Assembly (NCBI GenBank): GCA_937894495.1
Contig: CALCRR010000250.1
Span: 1-10,477 of the forward strand
Length of the DNA stretch: 10,477 nucleotides
Direction: 5' to 3'
From: an uncultured Ruminococcus sp.
GTDB taxonomy: Bacteria > Bacillota > Clostridia > Oscillospirales > Ruminococcaceae
The notes below the pieces were generated by a model, which did no database searches, was not told the origin of the DNA, and saw only the letters and a program-made list of their open reading frames with translations. This document shows positions 1 through 5,422 of this stretch, one piece after another. Positions within the stretch are counted from its first letter, which is position 1; each line of letters opens with the position of its first letter. The position numbers were made by a program, and so were the translations under genes.

Positions 1-709
1 AACCTGTATTGCCCAGCACCTTGTCGATAGCTTCCTCAGCAGGTACCTCCTCAGCTGCTTCCTCGGCGTACTCCTCCTCAGAATACTCCTCGTCCTCATA
101 GTATTCCTCGTCATCATAATACTCGTCCTCGGCAGCGTTCTCGTAAGCTTCCAGCTCTTCATCTGTAAGGGTCGGCAGCTCCATCACCAGCTTGATCTGC
201 TCCTGATAAAGACCTGTCAGGTTGGACTTAAAATATGTTACCTCTGCTCTGAGCTCGTCATACGCAGCCTTCTCTTCGTCGTAGGCTGTTCTCAGTGCAG
301 ATATCTTCTTCTCTGTCAGCTCTGTATTCTCCTTGATAAGCTGTGCGCATCTTTCCTTGTGCTCTCTTACTATCTTCTCGCACTCGGCTGCGCTCTGCTC
401 AGCAAGCTTCATCTGCTCGCTCTTAGCGCTCTCTATCATGCCGTTTGCCTTAGCCTTTGCATCATTGATGATCTTGTTAGCTTCCTTCTGCGCACTGAGG
501 AGAGCGCCCTTGATAGCGTCCTCGTCCTCTCTGTACTGGTTGACCTTTTCCAGCAGCTTATTTACCTTTTCCTCATTCTCACGGTTTTCAGCCTCCAGCT
601 GGGCATAGTTTTCAGATACCTCCAGCATAAAGCTGTCCACCTGAGTCTGGCTGTAGCCGTTTCTTTCCAGTGCGAAAGAAGCGGTCTTGATATTGCTTGC
701 TGTCATCAT
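1..709 (-). CDS. divIVA: DivIVA-family cell division/polarity protein, 3' end cut by window edge
   Basis: Seen: 236 codons are readable before the left window edge, starting ATG-ATG at 709 with no stop. The N-terminus has the DivIVA signature: a conserved phenylalanine, then RNGYSQTQVDSFMLEV, then a heptad-rich stretch (about residues 25-175) rich in E, K, Q and A, as expected for a long parallel coiled coil. The segment after residue 183 is extremely acidic and tyrosine-rich (D/E/Y, about residues 190-225). Known of the family: DivIVA binds negatively curved membrane at septa and poles and recruits division or chromosome-segregation partners. Context: it follows ylmH by 11 bases, as in the classical ylm cluster. 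The start at 709 has AGGAGG 7 bases upstream; the second ATG (706) is a possible alternative. Family assignment is firm; the partner proteins are unknown. Confidence 0.93.
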   Translation of the reverse strand, partial: MMTASNIKTASFALERNGYSQTQVDSFMLEVSENYAQLEAENRENEEKVNKLLEKVNQYREDEDAIKGALLSAQKEANKIINDAKAKANGMIESAKSEQMKLAEQSAAECEKIVREHKERCAQLIKENTELTEKKISALRTAYDEEKAAYDELRAEVTYFKSNLTGLYQEQIKLVMELPTLTDEELEAYENAAEDEYYDDEEYYEDEEYSEEEYAEEAAEEVPAEEAIDKVLGNTG

Positions 710-716
710 AAAAAAT

Positions 717-722
717 CCTCCT
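717..722 (-). promoter_or_regulatory. Ribosome binding site of divIVA, overlapping the ylmH stop
   Basis: A perfect AGGAGG lies 7 bases before the ATG at 709. It shares bases with the TAG stop codon of ylmH (723-721), so ribosomes finishing ylmH end on the divIVA initiation site. This supports the 709 start and suggests translational coupling. Confidence 0.85.
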
Positions 723-1500
723 AAATATATTTACATACTGTAATGTGAAGTCTGTCCTTATTAGACCTGCCGTCCACCGACCTGAGCAAAAACTTGCCGT
801 GGCCTCTCACAGAAAACCTGCTGCCCACCTCCACAAGCTTTTTAGGCTGGTCTGTTTTAACATGATCTATCTCGGCAAGTCCGCCCTTTATGAGCGCAGC
901 TGCCTTTTCTCTTGATATCCTGAGAGCCAGCGCCGCAACGCTGTCAAACCTCAGTGAAGCCACAGTACCTGTTATCTCTTTAAAGCTCACCTGCGGTCTC
1001 ATACTTTCATCAAAGCCCTTTTCTGCTCTGACGCCTACCCTGCCTATCTTTTTTATGCTCATAAGAACATCATCGGCAACGGTATCCTTTAAAAACACCG
1101 CAGCTCTGCCCTCTGCCACTATTATATCTCCTACGCTTTCTCTTGAGATCATCAGCGACATCAGCGCTCCCAGAACATCTCTGTGGGTGAGCTTATCCTC
1201 TTTTCTGTAGGATAAAGTAACAGGCACGACGGGAAGATCGTTTTTATTTATATCACTGTAGGGCGCATAAACGCACAGTATCTTTCTCTCTGCGCCGTCA
1301 TAGCCGCCCCAAAGCAGATAATTTTCATATTTCTGAGACATCAGCACCTTCTCGCAAAGGGCGCACTGCCTTTCATCAAGAAAGAAGGAGCAGCGTGTAA
1401 CATACTTCTCCTCAGCCGTTTCAGCCCAGTCCAGCACCTTTGAGAGCAGCAGTCTGTCATCATCGGTTATATCGTGAAGATACGAAAAGTCTCTTTTCAT
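721..1500 (-). CDS. ylmH: YlmH, S4-domain RNA-binding protein
   Basis: Seen: 259 residues, about the usual length for the family. The central part has the YlmH hallmark THRDVLGALMSL...SRESVGDIIV (about residues 105-128). The C-terminal part (about 181-240) is an S4 domain: SLRFDSVAALALRISREKAAALIKGG followed by a short beta segment with VEVGSRFSVRGHGKFLL. Known: YlmH binds the 50S subunit with peptidyl-tRNA and takes part in ribosome-associated quality control in Bacillus, overlapping in role with RqcP; it is almost always encoded beside sepF and divIVA. Odd: the 10-base gap after sepF holds no recognisable Shine-Dalgarno (the sequence before the ATG is AAACGGTCG), so initiation probably depends on ribosomes ending on sepF at 1511. 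The next in-frame ATG is about 50 codons in and would remove conserved sequence, so 1500 is kept. Confidence 0.93.
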   Translation of the reverse strand: MKRDFSYLHDITDDDRLLLSKVLDWAETAEEKYVTRCSFFLDERQCALCEKVLMSQKYENYLLWGGYDGAERKILCVYAPYSDINKNDLPVVPVTLSYRKEDKLTHRDVLGALMSLMISRESVGDIIVAEGRAAVFLKDTVADDVLMSIKKIGRVGVRAEKGFDESMRPQVSFKEITGTVASLRFDSVAALALRISREKAAALIKGGLAEIDHVKTDQPKKLVEVGSRFSVRGHGKFLLRSVDGRSNKDRLHITVCKYI

Positions 1501-1510
1501 CGACCGTTTA

Positions 1511-2089
1511 TCAGAAGCTGTAGCCGTTGTTTTCCAGCTCCGTCATAAGGTCCTTGCCGTCAAATTTGACGTTTTTTGACATGATAGCAAAGGTTTTCTG
1601 TGCCATCATCTTTATCTGAGCCTTGTTTGCATACGCAACGCCCGAAAGAAAATCAAGTATCCTCTTTGCGTCATCGCTCTTTACCATTTCAAGGTTCAGA
1701 ATAACGGTCTTGAACTCATTGATATCATCGCCTATCTCTCTTACCTCTGAAAAATCAACAGGTCTTGCAAGAACTATCTGTAATGTCTGGGTATGTTCAA
1801 CGTTCATCACACGCTCACTCTCCTGATAATCATTGTTATAGCTGGTATTACGGCTGTTGTTATACTCTCTCTGCGGATAGTTGTCGGGTCTTTCAAATCC
1901 GCTGCGTCTGCTGCTTGCCTGATTGTTTGTTATGTAGCTGAAATCATTCTGTCTTTCAGCGTAGCTGTTCTCGTTCCTCACATTGGTGGGGCGGTTCTCT
2001 ATATTCTGCGCGCCGTATGTCTGGAACTCGATCTGATCGGACTCGTCCTCTCCGATAAAAAGATTTTTCAAACCTTTCATTACACCCAT
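1511..2089 (-). CDS. sepF: SepF, FtsZ-binding membrane anchor of the Z-ring
   Basis: Seen: 192 residues. The N-terminus MGVMKGLKNLFIGEDE is the amphipathic membrane-binding helix typical of SepF. Residues about 35-95 are a low-complexity linker rich in N, R, Y and S. Residues about 98-192 form the SepF core: QTLQIVLARPVDFSEVREIGDDI, then ILNLE, then AKRILDFLSGVAYA, with the conserved glycine of the dimer interface at 150. Known: SepF dimers bind the C-terminal tail of FtsZ and tether the Z-ring to membrane. Start choice: the frame stays open to 2119, but the ATG at 2089 has GGAGGG 8 bases upstream and yields the canonical N-terminus. It begins 4 bases after the yggS stop. The neighbours yggS, ylmH and divIVA are the expected ones; ylmG is missing. 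Confidence 0.95.
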   Translation of the reverse strand: MGVMKGLKNLFIGEDESDQIEFQTYGAQNIENRPTNVRNENSYAERQNDFSYITNNQASSRRSGFERPDNYPQREYNNSRNTSYNNDYQESERVMNVEHTQTLQIVLARPVDFSEVREIGDDINEFKTVILNLEMVKSDDAKRILDFLSGVAYANKAQIKMMAQKTFAIMSKNVKFDGKDLMTELENNGYSF

Positions 2090-2093
2090 GCTC

Positions 2094-2837
2094 TTAACCC
2101 TCCAAATATTTTCTTGCACCGAAAAGCCTTGTGCCTATCCTTACAAGGTTCGAGCCATGCTTTATCGCCGTCTCATAGTCCCCCGACATACCCATTGAAA
2201 GAATATCCATAGACACCCTCGGTATAGATCTTTCCTTTACACGCAGAAAGATCTCATGCATTTTGCCGAAAACTTCCTCGCCGCAGCCTATGGGGGGTAT
2301 TGCCATAAGCCCCTTGACTGCCACATTTTCAAGCTCCGAGATCTCATAAATGAGCTCCTCGAGCCCCTCTGCCGCAACGCCGCTCTTGCTCTGCTCGTCA
2401 CCGATATTTATCTCCACCAGCACGTTCATGAGCTTGTCGTTCTTTGCAGCCAGTCTGTTTATCTCCTTAGCAAGCTTTATACTGTCCACCGACTGTATAA
2501 GCGTAACATCGTTTATAATATACTTGACCTTATTGGTCTGAAGCCTGCCGATAAACTGCACCTCGGCAGCCTTATCGTAAAGCTCCTTTTTAGACAGATA
2601 CTCCTGCACCCTGTTCTCGCCCAGCAGCGTTATGCCCTGAGATACCGCAAAATTCACCTTTTCGGCAGGCACTGTCTTGGTCACAGCCATAATGCTTATC
2701 TTTTCATCGCTTTTTCTGTATTTAGCCTTAGCATTCTCTACATTATAGCATATTTCTTTGATATTTTCAAGGACGTCGCTGAAATTATTTTTCTGCTGTT
2801 CGTCCGTTTGGTTTTGATTTGCCGCTGTCTGACACAT
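2094..2837 (-). CDS. yggS: YggS/YlmE family pyridoxal-phosphate homeostasis protein
   Basis: Seen: 247 residues with the full family signature in order: MAVTKTVP with the PLP-binding lysine at 54, GENRVQE (73-79), VQFIGRLQTNKVKYI (93-107), IQSVDS (114-119), VEINIGDEQSKSG (141-153), GLMAIPP (176-182), LSMGMSGDYETAI (213-225) and RIGTRLFGAR (233-242). Known: this alanine-racemase-like single-barrel protein binds PLP without known catalysis and buffers vitamin B6 and amino-acid pools. It is the ylmE gene of the division cluster. Odd: the first 17 codons overlap the upstream gene by 53 bases and encode a polar Q/N-rich tail. No alternative ATG, GTG or TTG lies in frame between this start and the conserved core, so 2837 is the only reasonable start. 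A purine-rich AGAGGTGG lies about 12 bases upstream. Confidence 0.95.
   Translation of the reverse strand: MCQTAANQNQTDEQQKNNFSDVLENIKEICYNVENAKAKYRKSDEKISIMAVTKTVPAEKVNFAVSQGITLLGENRVQEYLSKKELYDKAAEVQFIGRLQTNKVKYIINDVTLIQSVDSIKLAKEINRLAAKNDKLMNVLVEINIGDEQSKSGVAAEGLEELIYEISELENVAVKGLMAIPPIGCGEEVFGKMHEIFLRVKERSIPRVSMDILSMGMSGDYETAIKHGSNLVRIGTRLFGARKYLEG
2098..2103 (-). promoter_or_regulatory. Ribosome binding site of sepF inside the yggS 3' end
   Basis: GGAGGG is encoded by the last codons of yggS (Leu-Glu-Gly) just before its TAA and lies 8 bases from the sepF ATG at 2089. It decides the start against the longer in-frame start at 2119, which would sit inside yggS, and it implies coupling of the two genes. 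Confidence 0.85.
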
Positions 2838-4026
2838 CTTTATTTGATACCACCTCTAGCAGAATTTGGTCATAAAGCAATAGATACTCCTCGTCCGAGG
2901 TATTCTCAGATAGCACGTAGTCGTCCCCCTCATAGATAACATTTATCTTTTTGAAGGAAATATCCTTGCCGAGAATGACATACACGCCCTTGTCGTCCCC
3001 CCGGAACCTGATAGCGCTTCTAGGCACCTTTATGCCCTGATACTCGTCAAAAATAAGCTTAGCCGAAAGAGTCCTTGACTCCACCAGTGACTGGTCAAGT
3101 CTGTCACAGTCGAGCACCACCAGCATCTTATCCTCATACTCACCGCAGAGCTTTACCGACTCAACGATACAGTGATAAACGTTTTTTGAGGAGTTTAGCA
3201 TAAGTGAAAGCTCGGCGTCCTCACTTATCCTTGCATCTCTGTCAACTACGCCCGCTATCTTGCAGGAATAGTTATCGAACATTTTGCCGATAGCGTTCTC
3301 GGGCGGTCTGGCGGTGCCTTCAAGCACCTTGTTTATATCGCTCTCTGTGAGCTTGTCCGCATTTTCGGTAGAAAGCATACCCTCATAGCCGTCGGCATAG
3401 GATACAAAGTAGCCTGTTTTCTGTGCCTTTATAACATCATCGGGTGCGCTGGCGCTGTTTTTCAGTGAATTTTTCAGCGCCTTGAGCTGACGTATGCCAT
3501 CATTATAATCTGCCTCGGTACCCGTTATCATGTTATACAGGTTGGTCGAAAGGGTAAGATCGCTCTTTATCTTCGCCAAAGAGGAATAATCCTTCTCACC
3601 GATACAGTCCATAAGCTCGTTATAGCCGCTCTCAATGCCTGTCAGCAGTGTTTCGGGGTCAACATAATTGGCAGTACCGGGGTTCTGCGCTCTTTCAAGC
3701 TGCTCGATTTGTTCATCAATGGCAGCTATCCTGTTTCTGGCAGCAATAGCCTCCTCAGAGGAAAAGACCTCTGCTATAGTATTGTTCACCGACACCTTGC
3801 TGCCGTCGGCATACTTATAAGCAAGCACACCGCCGCCGTTATAGGTTATCACCTGCTCGTCCCTGATGACGATGCCCTCAAACACGATATCCTCGTTAAT
3901 GGTGGCAAGCACCGCCTCCTCGGTATCGTGCTTATCGTGAACAAAATAATATACCTGTGAGCAAATAGTAGTTATCAGCAGTACAGAAACCAAAGCCGCA
4001 AGTATTTTTACGGTCAATGAATTCAT
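2785..4026 (-). CDS. HlyD-like membrane-anchored adaptor protein of the sepF cluster
   Basis: Seen: 413 residues. One hydrophobic segment at about 7-28 (KILAALVSVLLITTICSQVYYF) looks like a signal anchor. Then comes a first half-lipoyl strand set (about 47-88, GIVIRDEQVITYNGGGVLAYKYADGSKV), a helical hairpin region (about 90-195), a second half-lipoyl segment (AQKTGYFVSYADGYEG, 201-216), and a C-terminal barrel with VPRSAIRF...KGVYVILG (334-353) and LLLYDQILLE. This is the layout of HlyD/MFP adaptors. Known: HlyD-like genes of unknown function frequently stand directly before yggS-sepF in Clostridia. No ABC or RND transporter partner is visible here, so an export role is not supported by context; a link to envelope or division is inference. 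AAAGGAAG lies 10 bases before the ATG. The start is 23 bases after hfq. Confidence 0.8.
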   Translation of the reverse strand: MNSLTVKILAALVSVLLITTICSQVYYFVHDKHDTEEAVLATINEDIVFEGIVIRDEQVITYNGGGVLAYKYADGSKVSVNNTIAEVFSSEEAIAARNRIAAIDEQIEQLERAQNPGTANYVDPETLLTGIESGYNELMDCIGEKDYSSLAKIKSDLTLSTNLYNMITGTEADYNDGIRQLKALKNSLKNSASAPDDVIKAQKTGYFVSYADGYEGMLSTENADKLTESDINKVLEGTARPPENAIGKMFDNYSCKIAGVVDRDARISEDAELSLMLNSSKNVYHCIVESVKLCGEYEDKMLVVLDCDRLDQSLVESRTLSAKLIFDEYQGIKVPRSAIRFRGDDKGVYVILGKDISFKKINVIYEGDDYVLSENTSDEEYLLLYDQILLEVVSNKDVSDSGKSKPNGRTAEK

Positions 4027-4049
4027 TTATGCATTACTTCCTTTGATGG

Positions 4050-4289
4050 TCATGAATGGTTGTTTGCCGCATCAAGAATATTCACCGAGCGGTCAGGCAC
4101 GATGGTCGAGATAGCGTGCTTATACACAACATTCTGCTTGCCCTCGCAGTCGAGGATAACTACATAGCTGTCAAAGCCCTTTACTATACCCTTGAACTGA
4201 TAGCCGTTCATAAGTATGAGCTTGACCATAACCTGATCCTTCCTTGCCTGGTTCAGGAAAACGTCCTGTAAATTGATATTTTTTGTCAT
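4050..4289 (-). CDS. hfq: Hfq RNA chaperone
   Basis: Seen: 79 residues, normal size for a Gram-positive Hfq. The N-terminal helix NLQDVFLNQARKD carries Gln8. The Sm1 region is VMVKLILMNGYQFKGIVKGFDSYVVIL, and the Sm2 motif YKHAISTIVP (56-65) carries the lysine and histidine that bind the uridine-rich 3' ends of RNA on the proximal face. The short C-terminal tail ends NNHS. Known: forms a hexameric ring that binds small RNAs and mRNAs; its role in Firmicutes is often milder than in enterobacteria. The open frame extends to 4382, but the ATG at 4289 is preceded at 9 bases by GAGGAG and gives the family N-terminus. It follows miaA, as in most Firmicutes, but after a 124-base gap with its own possible promoter. 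Confidence 0.97.
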   Translation of the reverse strand: MTKNINLQDVFLNQARKDQVMVKLILMNGYQFKGIVKGFDSYVVILDCEGKQNVVYKHAISTIVPDRSVNILDAANNHS

Positions 4290-4298
4290 AGTGATACT

Positions 4299-4304
4299 CT
4301 CCTC
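4299..4304 (-). promoter_or_regulatory. Ribosome binding site of hfq
   Basis: GAGGAG, 9 bases before the ATG at 4289. It fixes the hfq start and argues against the 31-codon extension to 4382, which would run through the AT-rich leader. Confidence 0.85.
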
Positions 4305-4329
4305 ATTTTTACTCAGGTTTATCTCTCTA

Positions 4330-4351
4330 ATAAAAACATTTGTGTTTTTAT
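4330..4351. repeat. AT-rich perfect inverted repeat in the hfq leader
   Basis: Arms of 9 bases (ATAAAAACA and TGTTTTTAT on the plus strand) flank a 4-base loop. It lies about 40 bases upstream of the hfq start. It could be an operator-like dyad, a weak leader hairpin in read-through mRNA, or chance in AT-rich sequence. It lacks a GC-rich stem, so it is not a convincing terminator. Confidence 0.5.
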
Positions 4352-4353
4352 GT

Positions 4354-4382
4354 GTTATCAAATTTAAACGCTTATATAACAA
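4354..4382 (-). promoter_or_regulatory. Possible weak sigma-A promoter for hfq
   Basis: On the minus strand TTGTTA (4382-4377) and GATAAC (4359-4354) are separated by 17 bases; each matches the consensus at 4 of 6 positions. The stretch is the most AT-rich intergenic DNA in the window and precedes hfq. A start site about 7 bases downstream would fall inside the inverted repeat at 4330-4351. This is inference from sequence only; matches this weak occur by chance in AT-rich DNA. Confidence 0.3.
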
Positions 4383-4387
4383 AGCCT

Positions 4388-4442
4388 GCGGACTTTAGTC
4401 CGCTAAAGGAGCTTTAGCTCCTTTGTCCCTGCGACAGCAGGG
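4388..4442. repeat. Three tandem perfect hairpins (REP-like palindromes) spanning the miaA stop
   Basis: Seen: three adjacent palindromes. 4388-4403 has arms GCGGAC/GTCCGC with loop TTTA. 4405-4424 has arms AAAGGAGC/GCTCCTTT with loop TTTA. 4427-4442 has arms CCCTGC/GCAGGG with loop GACA. All arms are perfectly complementary and the units are 1-2 bases apart. The miaA stop codon (4416-4414) sits in the loop of the second hairpin, and the third lies wholly inside miaA coding sequence. The two TTTA loops suggest a shared unit design. The cluster resembles dispersed small palindromic repeats seen in Clostridia genomes. Alternatives are a processing or mRNA-stability element between miaA and hfq, or an attenuator; no uridine run follows, so a classical terminator is unlikely. 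Confidence 0.75.
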
Positions 4443-5406
4443 GCTCTGTTTTATTATAACACATAATTTCAGATTTGGCTACTATATTTTGAACATTTTC
4501 AATAATTTTTTTCAAATCGTCAAATTTATCAATTTCTACCCACGAAATATCAGCAACTCGCCTAAACCATGTGAGCTGTCTTTTTGCATAATGTCTGGTT
4601 TCCTGCTTTATCTTTTCTATGCATTCATCTAATGTACACAAATTCTCAAAATATGGTATAAGCTCCTTATAGCCTATCGCCTGCCCTGCGGTAGCCAGAC
4701 CTCCCTGCTGCCAGACCTCTCTGCACTCCTGCACCAGCCCGTTTTCAGCCATTATATCCACTCGTCTGTTTATCCTGTCGTAGAGATACTCCCTGTCAGA
4801 AGCGGTGAGACCTATCATGCAGGCTTTATAGGGGTTCTCCTGTCGGCGGCTGTTTATCTTGTGCTGCGACAGCCTGACCCCCGTCATCTCATAGACCTCC
4901 AGCGCCCTTATCACCCTTGGCAGATTATTCTCATGCACCTTATCGGCGGTTTCGGGGTCAGTCTCTTTAAGCTTCAGCCACAAAGCGTGGTTCCCAAGCT
5001 CCTTAGCTTCATTTTCAAGCCTTGCTCTTATATCGGGGTCGCTGCCTGTGTCATCAAAAATTATATTCTCCACCAGTGAGCTTATATAAAGCCCCGTGCC
5101 GCCGACGACTATCGGCAGCCTGCCCCTGTCTGTTACCTCTCTTATCTTACCGCCTGCAAGAGATACATAATCAGCCACACTGAAAGGCGTGCCCCTGTCT
5201 AAAAAATCTATAAGGTGGTGGGGCACTCCCTGCATTTCCTCCTTGGTGGGCTTGGCTGTGGCAATGCTCATGCCCTTGTATATCTGCATTGAGTCCGCCG
5301 ATACTACCTCGCCGTTATAAAGCTTTGCCAGCTCCACCGCCAGTGCGGTCTTGCCCGAAGCTGTAGGGCCTGCCACCACCAGCAGAGGTATTTTGTTTTC
5401 ATCCAT
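4414..5406 (-). CDS. miaA: MiaA, tRNA dimethylallyltransferase
   Basis: Seen: 330 residues with the P-loop GPTASGKT (13-20), SADSMQIY (36-43), GVPHHLIDF (60-68), GGTGLYI (102-108), LPRVIRALEVYE (162-173), QAIGYKEL (242-249) and ETRHYAKRQLTWFRR (269-283). Known: transfers a dimethylallyl group to N6 of A37 in tRNAs reading UNN codons; MiaB then acts on the product. The first ATG (5406) is chosen; a TTG one codon upstream (5409) is in frame. AGAGGG overlaps the mutL stop and lies 10 bases before the ATG. Odd: the last roughly 15 residues go beyond the usual MiaA end and are encoded partly by hairpin repeats (residues 322-330), and the last 50 codons are visibly more AT-rich than the rest. The catalytic core is intact, so the enzyme should be active. 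Confidence 0.97.
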   Translation of the reverse strand: MDENKIPLLVVAGPTASGKTALAVELAKLYNGEVVSADSMQIYKGMSIATAKPTKEEMQGVPHHLIDFLDRGTPFSVADYVSLAGGKIREVTDRGRLPIVVGGTGLYISSLVENIIFDDTGSDPDIRARLENEAKELGNHALWLKLKETDPETADKVHENNLPRVIRALEVYEMTGVRLSQHKINSRRQENPYKACMIGLTASDREYLYDRINRRVDIMAENGLVQECREVWQQGGLATAGQAIGYKELIPYFENLCTLDECIEKIKQETRHYAKRQLTWFRRVADISWVEIDKFDDLKKIIENVQNIVAKSEIMCYNKTEPLLSQGQRS

Positions 5407-5416
5407 CAAGGCTGCA

Positions 5417-5422
5417 CCCTCT
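5417..5422 (-). promoter_or_regulatory. Ribosome binding site of miaA, touching the mutL stop
   Basis: AGAGGG shares one base with the TAA stop of mutL (5424-5422) and lies 10 bases from the ATG at 5406, or 7 from the TTG at 5409. The spacing leaves the choice between the two adjacent codons open; ATG is preferred on codon grounds. Confidence 0.7.

Noticed and set aside
40..135. Repeated CTCCTC/TACTC pattern resembling short tandem repeats or a CRISPR-like array
   Set aside because: It is the coding sequence of the acidic Glu/Asp/Tyr tail of DivIVA; repeats are degenerate and there are no spacers.
2090..2119. Longer sepF start at 2119
   Set aside because: It would overlap the yggS end and lacks a ribosome binding site; the ATG at 2089 has one and gives the canonical N-terminus.
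2256..2939. Plus-strand open frame of 227 codons
   Set aside because: It lies opposite yggS and the end of the HlyD-like gene, both with clear family motifs, and has no credible domain.
4290..4382. N-terminal extension of hfq to 4382
   Set aside because: It adds 31 residues not found in Hfq and runs through the AT-rich leader; the GAGGAG before 4289 settles the start.
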